A stretch of 56,852 nucleotides of DNA, taken from positions 1 to 56,852 of the forward strand of contig JAFDAS010000002.1 in NCBI GenBank assembly GCA_019313695.1. Reading direction: 5' to 3'. The notes under the pieces were generated by a model. That model ran no database searches. It was not told the origin of the DNA and saw only the letters and a list, made by a program, of their open reading frames with translations. Positions 8,107-15,210 of the stretch are shown here, one piece after another; the first letter of the stretch is position 1; each line of letters starts with the position of its first letter. Origin of the DNA: Deltaproteobacteria bacterium (GTDB taxonomy: Bacteria > Desulfobacterota > Syntrophia > Syntrophales > UBA2210). The position numbers and the translations under genes were made by a program.

Positions 8107-8980
8107 TTCTTACAAAATCGATGATTCTTTTATCCGGCAGGAAATTAAGCTCATAACAGGGCAGCTTGTTTGCCATACGATCAAGCAGGCCTAATGTGTA
8201 ATCCATTCCTTTTTGATCCCACAGTGGGGGGAAAGACCGGGTTAGAAACATTGAAATTGCCTCTGCGCCCTTTTTGGGGACAGTAGAATTCTCTTTTCCA
8301 TGTTTCAGAAAAAATACTTTACGAATTGGCATTCCCTTCGGTGACACTTCCCTAAAATCACCGTGCCATGGTGTTCCGTACATCCAGAACTGCCCGTTCT
8401 TTTCCCTTACAATAATCCTGTCATCATTCAATACTGTTGCGCCGCTTTCAAACCATAATTTTGCAATTGTTGATTTGCCGTGAGTTGATTTCCCTGAAAA
8501 AAGATGACCATAACCGTTATCATCAATAACAGCACAAGCATGTAACAATACTCCTTTACGAAGTGATGCGAGTAGGGTTATCATCAGGATCTGATTTAAG
8601 GGATATCCTAAAAGATCTGGAAAAATACGATTTGGGATATTGCCTCTGATATAGACGTTACCGGATTTAAGATCTGGCTCTAGGATAACCATGGTTTCAG
8701 GAAGAAGACCTGACTCCATGGATTCGTTCTGCAGGACATATTTTCCGAGGTTGCTGTAAAGAGACCAGTTGCTATCCGAATCGAATATCTTTCTTTTTTC
8801 TTTTATTTCAGGAATACGGTTGTGGTGTACACGAAGCTTTATCTCAGCGCTATAGCCTGTGGTAAGCTCATCGTTGATATTTTTAACTTCAAATTCAGGC
8901 AGAGGCCGATCAAAAAGAAAAGATATGCTAATATCAGCTATAACTACCGTAAATTCTTTCGGTTCTTTTCCATTTACCAC
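8099..8980 (-). CDS. HprK-like serine kinase of RiPP clusters
   Basis: 293 residues. A P-loop FSGKSTHGKST (about 161-171) is followed by the NDDR block (about 185-188), as in the catalytic half of HPr kinase. The residues around LLHACAVI and GTPWHGDF are typical of the short HprK homologues found beside PqqD proteins. No HPr or PTS genes are nearby. In lasso systems such as paeninodin, homologous kinases phosphorylate the C-terminal serine of the precursor, and the peptide encoded just upstream here ends in Gly-Ser. The start is GTG at 8980 with GGAAGGA 11 bases upstream; the 3' end overlaps the peptidase-GNAT gene. Confidence 0.85.
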   Translation of the reverse strand: MVNGKEPKEFTVVIADISISFLFDRPLPEFEVKNINDELTTGYSAEIKLRVHHNRIPEIKEKRKIFDSDSNWSLYSNLGKYVLQNESMESGLLPETMVILEPDLKSGNVYIRGNIPNRIFPDLLGYPLNQILMITLLASLRKGVLLHACAVIDDNGYGHLFSGKSTHGKSTIAKLWFESGATVLNDDRIIVREKNGQFWMYGTPWHGDFREVSPKGMPIRKVFFLKHGKENSTVPKKGAEAISMFLTRSFPPLWDQKGMDYTLGLLDRMANKLPCYELNFLPDKRIIDFVRNV

Positions 8981-9152
8981 AATATTATTATCCTTCCGGA
9001 AGTTTTTCTTGAATCACCATTTTTTGTGGGTTTCATGGCGTAAAAGCAAAATTACGGGAGTTTTTTTAATTACAATTGATTTAAGTGACAATCAAATTTG
9101 ACCGGGAGCGCACTCGCAAGTCCCGCCCTGTAGGCGAGGGGCTTCACTTAAA

Positions 9153-9344
9153 CTATGAACCCACAATATTTTGGCAGCTGCTGGCGGCAAGTCCAATTTT
9201 ACACGGCGATTTCCCGGCCCCACCTTTTGCACTACCAGCGACAGTTGCCTTACATGCAGCTAAAACAGCGTCCTCGATTTCCAGCTTGACCTGACTTACT
9301 TGTGGCTTTTTATAGTATTTATGGGTTTTTTCTTTTGGCTTCAT
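9153..9344 (-). CDS. Candidate RiPP precursor peptide, 63 residues
   Basis: A 63-residue peptide with a very good ribosome site (AAGGAG about 7 bases before ATG). The N-terminal half is lysine-rich and leader-like: MKPKEKTHKYYKKPQVSQ, then VKLEIEDAVLAACK. The C-terminal half is small-residue-rich (TVAGSAKGGAGKSP) and carries three Cys in all, at 31, 48 and 57, finishing SSCQNIVGS with Ser63 as the last residue. It lies 19 bases downstream of the radical SAM gene and upstream of the kinase gene, in the same operon as a PqqD-like chaperone. No cleavage site can be fixed; a change from leader to core somewhere after AVLAA is a guess. The 172-bp gap after it may separate expression levels. Confidence 0.8.
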   Translation of the reverse strand: MKPKEKTHKYYKKPQVSQVKLEIEDAVLAACKATVAGSAKGGAGKSPCKIGLAASSCQNIVGS

Positions 9345-9363
9345 TTTTTATCTCCTTTCTTGC

Positions 9364-10449
9364 CTAAGATTTCTTTAAATTAAATGCCTCTGCCCGAAGA
9401 TGGGCAATCTGACAGAGATATTCTACAGGGGCTTCCGGATTACCGTTCTCCAGCCATCCCCAGCCCGGGCATTGACCACACAAAGATATTAATTCACACT
9501 TGCCGCACGGATAGTCTCCTTCAGGTTTCAGGGTTAAAAATTCAGGAATAGATTTACTCCAGCCCTCTTCAAAAGGGCCACAACGCAAATCATGATTCTG
9601 AAACCTGGTCATTTCACAGGCGCTCATTTTTCCGTATGGATCTATATGGAATGTGGAGATGCCGGCACCGCAGATATAAAGATTATCGGATTCAGATGGA
9701 CCTGCAAACTTTTCGCAAAACTCTCGCCATTCTTTAACCCTTTTCTCATCAGACAAATCCAACTTTACCACCTCTTCAGGTGACAACCTGAATTTGCAAG
9801 GTGCTTTAGAGCCGTCCAGTCTTGGGTTAAGTGCGGGGTCAAAACGGAACTTCATCCCCAATCCTTCAGCGTATTCTTTTATCTGCCAGAGATCATCTTT
9901 GTTCAAGGTCATTGCCATGGTTTTCAACCCAAGGGTAATCTTCCGCTCCAAAAGCAGGTCAATACCCCTTTTGCATCGCTTAAATGAGCCGGAAATTCCG
10001 GTTACTCTTTCATGCGTTTCACTTGTTACACCATATAAAGTTATCTCCACTTTATACGGCGGATATTGAACAAGATAGTCGGCAATCTCCGGGGTAATAA
10101 GAGTCCCATTTGTAAACAACGTAACGACGAACCCTTTCTTCTTCGCGTATGTATATATTTCCAGAAAGTCTTCCCGTAAGAGGGGTTCTCCGCCGGTTAT
10201 CAAAAGCCACAGGCATCCAGCTTCTGCGATCTGGTCAAGGATATTGAATACTTCTTCAGTCGTCAGTTCTTTCTCGATTGCCTCCTGATCATTTGCCGGC
10301 AGGTTGCAGTAACAATGTGCGCATCGCAGATTGCAGCGGAAGGTAAGCTCAAACGATCCGCCGAGCGGAATCCTCCTTGTCACAGCCTTGTCATATAGCC
10401 GTTCCCCAAACTGAGCAAGGCTAATCTCCGGTATATGCGGACATTCCAT
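9364..10449 (-). CDS. Radical SAM/SPASM peptide-modifying enzyme
   Basis: 361 residues. The radical SAM cluster motif FRCNLRCAHCYC places the CxxxCxxC cysteines at 39, 43 and 46, followed by the GGEPLLR motif. The C-terminal third is a SPASM domain with many Cys (CGAGISTFHIDPYGKMSACE, then YPCGKCELISLCGQCPG), which binds auxiliary Fe-S clusters. Such enzymes make thioether, C-C or epimerised residues in ribosomal peptides. With a PqqD chaperone upstream and a Cys-containing precursor immediately downstream, the substrate is almost certainly the 63-residue peptide. The ATG lies inside a 52-bp sequence that is repeated at 10997-11046. Confidence 0.92.
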   Translation of the reverse strand: MECPHIPEISLAQFGERLYDKAVTRRIPLGGSFELTFRCNLRCAHCYCNLPANDQEAIEKELTTEEVFNILDQIAEAGCLWLLITGGEPLLREDFLEIYTYAKKKGFVVTLFTNGTLITPEIADYLVQYPPYKVEITLYGVTSETHERVTGISGSFKRCKRGIDLLLERKITLGLKTMAMTLNKDDLWQIKEYAEGLGMKFRFDPALNPRLDGSKAPCKFRLSPEEVVKLDLSDEKRVKEWREFCEKFAGPSESDNLYICGAGISTFHIDPYGKMSACEMTRFQNHDLRCGPFEEGWSKSIPEFLTLKPEGDYPCGKCELISLCGQCPGWGWLENGNPEAPVEYLCQIAHLRAEAFNLKKS

Positions 10450-10477
10450 GATTCTTACTCTTCTGTTATGGCTTTTA
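10426..10477. repeat. Direct repeat flanking hicBA, copy at the radical SAM start
   Basis: About 52 bp covering the start of the radical SAM gene and a remnant of the pqqD-like 3' end. Read on the minus strand the remnant encodes IKAITEE-stop, against INAITEG-stop of the intact gene. It matches 10997-11046 in all but about six positions and one 2-base gap. The hicA stop codon lies inside this repeat. Confidence 0.85.
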
Positions 10478-10702
10478 TACTTTCTGAAGCAATTGAAAGT
10501 ACTTCTCTCTGCTCATCCCGATTATACGCATGTTGTTTTTGATAACGAATGCCGGCACTTCTTTGTGTTTCGGTATGACCACAGGCCTGATAGCTCCGGG
10601 ATAATGATAAATAACATGATCACCTTTTGTCCGAGCATACACGCACCCGGCCATTTCAAAAATCTTGATCTGAACTTGATAATGAGTCGGCTTAATTTTC
10701 AT
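10475..10702 (-). CDS. hicA: HicA-family toxin (pair 2)
   Basis: 75 residues of the YcfA/HicA family: THYQVQIKIFEMAGCVYART, then KGDHVIYHYPG with the putative catalytic His, then RPVVIPKHKEVPAFVIKNNM and a C-terminal SREKYFQLLQ helix. It differs clearly from pair 1, so it is a separate acquisition rather than a recent duplicate. The ATG overlaps the hicB stop by one base. It is co-oriented with the RiPP-like operon, and its stop codon is supplied by the flanking direct repeat. Confidence 0.85.
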   Translation of the reverse strand: MKIKPTHYQVQIKIFEMAGCVYARTKGDHVIYHYPGAIRPVVIPKHKEVPAFVIKNNMRIIGMSREKYFQLLQKV

Positions 10703-10971
10703 CAGGCAGACACTTCGATAGGCGTAAATCCAACCAACTCTTTGCGCGCGCTCAATGTGTCGGCACTAATTTCCTCCAATCCGCAATCTTCAATAAACTG
10801 CTCAAATGTCCCCATCTTTTTCGTTTCTTCAATATTGATTGTAATTGCTTCCAGGAGATTTTTTTTTGCCTGCTGGACATCCTCGCCGCAGGAAGAAATA
10901 TCCAATTCAGGACAATATGAAACATACATGTTGCCCTCTTTCCATACCTCTTCAGTCAAACGTATTTTCAT
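10702..10971 (-). CDS. hicB: HicB-family antitoxin (pair 2)
   Basis: 89 residues when started at ATG 10971 (MKIRLTEEVWKEGNMYVSYC), which has AAGGAG eight bases upstream; an upstream in-frame start would run into the direct repeat and lacks such a site. The core PELDISSCGEDVQQAKKNLL then EAITINIEE is the HicB fold. The C-terminal ADTLSARKELVGFTPIEV is an unassigned tail. It forms a co-translated pair with the downstream hicA and separates the PqqD-like gene from the radical SAM gene. Confidence 0.85.
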   Translation of the reverse strand: MKIRLTEEVWKEGNMYVSYCPELDISSCGEDVQQAKKNLLEAITINIEETKKMGTFEQFIEDCGLEEISADTLSARKELVGFTPIEVSA

Positions 10972-10996
10972 GGGTTTAACTCCTTCGTAATCTGGT

Positions 10997-11046
10997 CTCC
11001 GATATGAGGACATTCCATAATTCTTAGCCTTCTGTTATGGCGTTTA
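10997..11046. repeat. Direct repeat flanking hicBA, copy at the pqqD end
   Basis: About 50 bp covering the last codons and stop of the PqqD-like gene, followed on the minus strand by a ghost of the radical SAM start (ATGGAATGTCCTCATAT, encoding MECPH, as in the real gene). It is the partner of 10426-10477. Confidence 0.85.
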
Positions 11047-11314
11047 TTTCTTCTAATTGCATGAGGTGTTCCACGATATCCTTTTCGGCTTCTTCAGGCG
11101 TTACTTCGAATTCTTCAATCAGCTTTTCTTTTATTTTCTCGACTTTCGTTTTGCCGTCGATCAGCTCCCAAATGTACGCGGCGGTTTCATTCAGAGTATA
11201 GATGCTTTCCAAGTCACCTACGTTTTGCCTGATGGGAACCAGGATAAATTCATCGGCTATCTTTCTGGATACGATGGAATCGCTCTTGCTGTAAACTTTA
11301 TCAAGAAAATTCAT
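11024..11314 (-). CDS. PqqD-like peptide chaperone (RiPP recognition element)
   Basis: 96 residues of the PqqD winged-helix family: DEFILVPIRQNVGDLESIYT, LNETAAYIWELIDGKTKVEK, then LIEEFEVTPEEAEKDIVEHL. The LNETAAYIWELIDG block is the hallmark of these domains, which bind RiPP leader peptides and present them to the modifying enzyme. It is the first gene of the minus-strand operon, behind a good sigma-70-type promoter at 11352-11380. Its 3' end is duplicated next to the radical SAM gene, which suggests that the two genes were adjacent before hicBA was inserted. Confidence 0.9.
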   Translation of the reverse strand: MNFLDKVYSKSDSIVSRKIADEFILVPIRQNVGDLESIYTLNETAAYIWELIDGKTKVEKIKEKLIEEFEVTPEEAEKDIVEHLMQLEEINAITEG

Positions 11315-11351
11315 AAGATTTAATTCCTAATATCAATGATTTTGTGGTAAT

Positions 11352-11380
11352 AGTTTAGCGAACATAATAGTGAAAGTCAA
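11352..11380 (-). promoter_or_regulatory. Candidate sigma-70 promoter of the RiPP-like operon
   Basis: On the minus strand TTGACT (11375-11380) is followed after exactly 17 bases by TAAACT (11352-11357), matching 5 of 6 and 4 of 6 consensus positions. It would start transcription about 30 bases upstream of the PqqD-like ATG. Confidence 0.5.
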
Positions 11381-11415
11381 ACTTCTTTTTACGGTTAACC
11401 GGAGGCAAAACACTT

Positions 11416-11925
11416 GACAGGATAACAGGATAAGCATGATATAAATCCAAACAATATCAAGTTAATCCTGTCAGAAGATTTTTCAACAGCCCGCAGGTGG
11501 TAATATGGAATATAAAGAAGTGACGGAGACAATTATCGGCTGTGCTTATCGTGTTTATAATAAAATGGGTTTTGGTTTTCTTGAAAGCGTATATGAAAAA
11601 TGCTTGCTCATAGAATTGCATAAAGCAGGCCTTAAGGCAGAATCACAAAAGCCAATTACAGTTTACTATGAGGATGAAATCGTAGGACAATTCGTAGCTG
11701 ACATTATAGTTAATGATACGATTATCCTGGAGTTGAAGTCAGTAAGAAAGATTATTAAGGCGCATGAAGTTCAGTTGGTTAACTATCTTGTTGCTACTGG
11801 AAAACCTGTGGGGCTGATTCTTAATTTTGGAGAACAAAAAGTTGAAATTAAGCGTAAGGTCAAGGATCTAAACTAAGAGATCAACAGGATAAGGAAAATT
11901 ATCAAGTCAATCCTGTTATCCTGTC
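11416..11925. repeat. Inverted-repeat-bounded cassette around a GxxExxY gene
   Basis: The cassette is bounded by GACAGGATAACAGGAT at 11416-11431 and its exact reverse complement at 11910-11925. Additional related words (AATCCTGTC near 11462, CAACAGGATAAG near 11882, and TATCAAGTTAATCC versus TATCAAGTCAATCC on the two sides) show that both flanks are built from the same repeat family. No transposase is encoded inside. Confidence 0.75.
11505..11876 (+). CDS. GxxExxY protein (PD-(D/E)XK nuclease-like)
   Basis: 123 residues of the GxxExxY family: the name motif is GFLESVYE near residue 24. The nuclease-like core is in QFVADIIVNDTIILELKSVR (D-x(n)-E-x-K), with ending VNYLVATGKPVGLILNFG. The family is widespread as scattered single genes, and its function is not established. 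It lies between the RiPP-like operon and the ABC exporter, within an inverted-repeat cassette, on the opposite strand from the operon, so it is probably a passenger. The ATG has only a weak upstream AGGTGG. Confidence 0.9.
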   Translation: MEYKEVTETIIGCAYRVYNKMGFGFLESVYEKCLLIELHKAGLKAESQKPITVYYEDEIVGQFVADIIVNDTIILELKSVRKIIKAHEVQLVNYLVATGKPVGLILNFGEQKVEIKRKVKDLN

Positions 11926-11957
11926 TAAAAAACAGATGAACTGTTAGGTTAAACAGT

Positions 11958-13787
11958 ATGGAAAGCTTTTTTGCATATATAAAACATGGCCTTTCCCGGA
12001 AACAGTCCGAAGATCCTCTGGCCGGAGAACGTGGTCATTCCGTAATCAGGGAAAACCTTAAGAATTTGCACCCGTTTATAAAGCGGCACTGGAAGAAGGG
12101 TCTTTGGGGTGCACTTATTATTGCAGCAACCTCTCTGCTCAGTTTTCCGGCGCCCCTTATTTTCCGCTATCTTGTTGACGACGTGATACTGAGCCGTCAG
12201 ATGGCTCTTCTTGCGGGTACAATCATTTTGCTTGCGGTGATTTTGTTGGTTTGGAAGCTTATGGAGCTATGGGGGCAGTTCTATTTCAAACGGCTGGAGC
12301 AGGAGATTATTCTCGATGTCCAGCAAGCTCTTTTTGACAGGACACTTCGCTTTCCCAAGGCGTTTTTCGACAGGAATAAAACCGGCTATCTCATGTCACG
12401 GCTTTCCTCTGATGTGGAGGAACTGCGCTGGTTTTTTTCCGGCACTATTGTTTACATAATCAGCAATGTGCTCCGCTTCATCGGTGGTCTGGCATTTCTC
12501 TTCTATCTCGAATGGAGGCTTGCCATCGGGGTTCTCATCGTTATCCCGGGGCTTTTTTACAGCATTCGCTACTTTTCCGGGAAAATACATGTCTTGAGTC
12601 ATGAGGGTATGGAGCAGGATGCCAATGTGTCGAGCCGCCTCCAGGAATCAATTGCCGCCATTCCACTGATAAAGGCATTTTCTGCCGAGGATCGCGCGGG
12701 AAAAGGCATCATAGCCGAATTGAAGAAGGCCTTTCAGATATCGCTGGAAGAGACAACAGTCAGTTCAGTGGCAGGTCTGGTGATCAATTCCATGCCGTGG
12801 CTTGCCAAGGGCTCTGTCCTGGCATTAGGGGCCTACTGGGTTATTAAGGGGCAGTGGACCCTTGGTTCTCTCCTCGCTTTTCTGGCATATCTTGGTTACG
12901 TCTTCGGACCGGCGCAATTTCTGGCATCGGCCAATCTTCAGCTTCAAAAGGCGCTCGCCGCCCTGGAGAGAGTATCCGCACTTTTTGATATCACTGTTGA
13001 GGAGAATGTGGGTGTCGGCAGGAAGGTTGAGAAATTGAAGGGAAAGATTGAATTCAGGGAAGTTACTTTTTCTTACGATGAGCGGGAGCCAGTGCTCGAA
13101 AATGTTTCCCTTGTAATAGAACCGGGGGAGCGGGTTGCGCTTGTGGGGCCAAGCGGTGTGGGAAAGACCACCCTTTTGAGCCTTGTGCTCTGTTTCTACA
13201 GACCTGTCTCCGGTGAAATTTTCTTTGATAATCTACCGGTGTCGGAATGCGATGTAAGTTCCCTGCGAAGCCGGATTGGTTATGTTTCTCAGGATACATT
13301 GCTTTTGTCCGGCACTATTGCTGAAAATCTCTGTTACGGCAATCCGGAGGCAAAAAAAGCGGATATCGTCAAGACCGCCAAAACAGCCGGCATACATGAT
13401 TTTATTGAGAGCCTGCCGGCCGGTTATGAAACCCTTATCGGTGAAAAAGGAGTTAACCTGTCGGAAGGGGAAAAGCAGAGAATGGCCCTTGCCAGAGCAC
13501 TCATCAAAGATCCCGATATCCTGGTTCTGGATGAGCCGGCCTCCGCGCTGGACAGCGTGACGGAAAGGTCAATCTTTCAGTCGCTTCCCGACCTTGTAAA
13601 GGGCAAGACCCTTATTGTGGTTGCCCACAGGCTCTCCACAATCATGGATTCCGACAGGATTTTCCTTCTGAACGAGAACAGACTTGTGGCGGTTGGCACC
13701 CATCTAACACTTCTGGAAACAAACGATTATTATCGCTTTCTGGTTGCCTGCCAGCAAACGGACGACAGGCAGATAGACAGGTTGTAG
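11958..13787 (+). CDS. ABC transporter, fused permease-ATPase (peptide/lipid exporter type)
   Basis: 609 residues. The N-terminal membrane domain (about 50-330) has the six-helix exporter layout beginning KKGLWGALIIAATSLLSF, with the conserved coupling region FDRNKTGYLMSRLSSDVEEL. The ATPase domain follows from about 355: Walker A GPSGVGKTT (about 395-403), signature LSEGEKQRM (a variant of LSGGQ), Walker B ILVLDEPAS and the H-loop AHRLST. No C39 peptidase domain is present. It probably exports the RiPP product, being the only exporter beside that operon, although it is transcribed from the opposite strand and could instead serve the polysaccharide locus. It converges with the HD-GYP gene, with one base between the stops. 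Confidence 0.88.
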   Translation: MESFFAYIKHGLSRKQSEDPLAGERGHSVIRENLKNLHPFIKRHWKKGLWGALIIAATSLLSFPAPLIFRYLVDDVILSRQMALLAGTIILLAVILLVWKLMELWGQFYFKRLEQEIILDVQQALFDRTLRFPKAFFDRNKTGYLMSRLSSDVEELRWFFSGTIVYIISNVLRFIGGLAFLFYLEWRLAIGVLIVIPGLFYSIRYFSGKIHVLSHEGMEQDANVSSRLQESIAAIPLIKAFSAEDRAGKGIIAELKKAFQISLEETTVSSVAGLVINSMPWLAKGSVLALGAYWVIKGQWTLGSLLAFLAYLGYVFGPAQFLASANLQLQKALAALERVSALFDITVEENVGVGRKVEKLKGKIEFREVTFSYDEREPVLENVSLVIEPGERVALVGPSGVGKTTLLSLVLCFYRPVSGEIFFDNLPVSECDVSSLRSRIGYVSQDTLLLSGTIAENLCYGNPEAKKADIVKTAKTAGIHDFIESLPAGYETLIGEKGVNLSEGEKQRMALARALIKDPDILVLDEPASALDSVTERSIFQSLPDLVKGKTLIVVAHRLSTIMDSDRIFLLNENRLVAVGTHLTLLETNDYYRFLVACQQTDDRQIDRL

Positions 13788-13788
13788 C

Positions 13789-14859
13789 CTAAACGATCTG
13801 ATTTGAGGGAAGTTCTTCTTCGCTGACAGCGGCTGTGACGTATAAAATGGGATGTTCTTCGAGATTGATTACGTTTTTACCAGATGCTTTATTTCCATGT
13901 CCGTTAAAGGTGATTTTAATAGTTGGTTTAAGTGGATGGTCCTTGCTGGTTGCAATTACTTTGCCTATTTCCGAATTGTTGAGCCTGACATAGCTTCCGA
14001 CAGGGAAAACTCCCATTTCATCAAGAAATGCTTTGATTATCTTTGAAGAAAACAGAAAATTCTTTGATCCAACCAGCTCTTTCACCGAAAAATGCTGTGC
14101 CAATGCTTTTCTGTACGGGCGGTTGTGGATCATGGCATCAAAGGTATCAACAAGCCCCATTATTTTTGCGTATTCGCATATCTCATTCCCCTCTAACTGC
14201 GCGGGATAACCACTGCCATTTTCTCTTTCATGATGTTCCCGGGCGACCCGGGGCAGCATCGGGTGCTCAGTCTGAAAACGGGACAGGATGTCCCCCCCGA
14301 TTTCGGCATGTTTTTTTATGATATCTAACTCAGCGTCTGTCAGCGTTCCTCTTTTTTCCGTTATCTTCTCCGGCATCTTGAAGAGTCCTATGTCGTAGAA
14401 GAGTGCGGCCAGTCCAAGTTCAAGGAGTTTCTTCCTGGAGTATTTTAAGCCTGCTCCAACCTTGAGTGCATATACCATGACCTTGATCAGATGATAAGTT
14501 AAGTAATCTTCATTATCATTCTTGGACAGGATTGTTGCCTGGTAGAACTTTTCAACCAGATCAGGCGTGTTTACGATATGGGCTACGGTATCAACGGCCT
14601 GCTTGATGTCGAACGGCTCATCATTTTTGACCAGTCCCTGAACTTTCTTAAGATAATCCACAATGGTTGCACAAAGCTGCTCCATGTATTCAGTGTCTTT
14701 TTCCGCAGGCAGGGCGGCTAACTCTGAAGATGTGCTGAATTCCTTTATGGCGCTGAAACGTAAAGAGGCATCAGTCTTTTTTGGATCTGTCAGGTCTTTT
14801 GTGCCGTCTTCATCCTTTTTTTTGACACTGTCCTTTATGATATCGGAGTATCTTACCAT
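13789..14859 (-). CDS. HD-GYP domain protein with a substituted HD motif
   Basis: 356 residues. The C-terminal half carries the HD-GYP family blocks: a His at about 123 (YHLIKVMVYAL), HAEIGGDIL (His184), EHHERENGSGYP (209-219) and GLVDTFDAMIHNRPYR. The HD signature itself reads LFYDIGLFKMP, so the metal-binding His is Tyr155 and the usual following Lys is Leu; catalysis of cyclic-di-GMP hydrolysis is therefore doubtful. The first 100 residues are low in recognisable motifs, and no receiver domain is seen. It is divergent from the polysaccharide locus that starts at 15211, so a c-di-GMP-sensing or regulatory role there is plausible. Confidence 0.85.
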   Translation of the reverse strand: MVRYSDIIKDSVKKKDEDGTKDLTDPKKTDASLRFSAIKEFSTSSELAALPAEKDTEYMEQLCATIVDYLKKVQGLVKNDEPFDIKQAVDTVAHIVNTPDLVEKFYQATILSKNDNEDYLTYHLIKVMVYALKVGAGLKYSRKKLLELGLAALFYDIGLFKMPEKITEKRGTLTDAELDIIKKHAEIGGDILSRFQTEHPMLPRVAREHHERENGSGYPAQLEGNEICEYAKIMGLVDTFDAMIHNRPYRKALAQHFSVKELVGSKNFLFSSKIIKAFLDEMGVFPVGSYVRLNNSEIGKVIATSKDHPLKPTIKITFNGHGNKASGKNVINLEEHPILYVTAAVSEEELPSNQIV

Positions 14860-15210
14860 AAAATTACCACGTTACTGTGTTGAAAACGTACAGCATTTGT
14901 ATTTTTTCGCAACTCGGCGCAGGGATATTCAAATACTCGGCAAAAATTCTCACATCCCTATTTTGTGCAATTACCCGTTTAAAATCAATATGTTACAAAA
15001 CCCATCTGCGGTGAACTTTATAACATTTACAAGTTTTGCAAGCACTTTACCTTGCAGCGCTTGGAATAATATATGATAACTTGTCCGAATTCAAGATAAA
15101 TATTGATTTTCTTTTCTTTTTTTGGTTTAACTGAGAAAAGTTTTTATGCAGTGATGTATAATTAAACCTGTGAGGGACTTGATGCAGGGTAAAATTAAGG
15201 AGAGATGTCT
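14860..15210 (+). promoter_or_regulatory. Divergent intergenic region with a candidate wza promoter
   Basis: This is 345 bp without a gene, between the HD-GYP gene and the export-lipoprotein gene. A perfect TATAAT (15157-15162) preceded by TG lies about 48 bases before the chosen start, but no good -35 element is at the right distance, so an activator may be needed. The rest is AT-rich with no clear operator that I can see. Confidence 0.35.

Noticed and set aside
8974-9036. 20-codon open frame (MKPTKNGDSRKTSGRIIILW) before the kinase gene as a second RiPP precursor
   Set aside because: It shares only the first three residues with the 63-residue peptide, has no good ribosome site and overlaps the kinase start; probably chance.
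9364-11314. Assignment of the radical SAM and PqqD pair to the GeoRSP or SCIFF systems
   Set aside because: The peptide is not a SCIFF peptide, and the paired second SPASM protein expected for GeoRSP is absent; the kinase and nucleotidyltransferase are not part of those systems.
15036-15056. Sigma-54-like element (GCAC...TTGC) upstream of the wza gene
   Set aside because: The -24 GG is missing, and the spacing between GC-type elements is one base too long; not supportable by eye.
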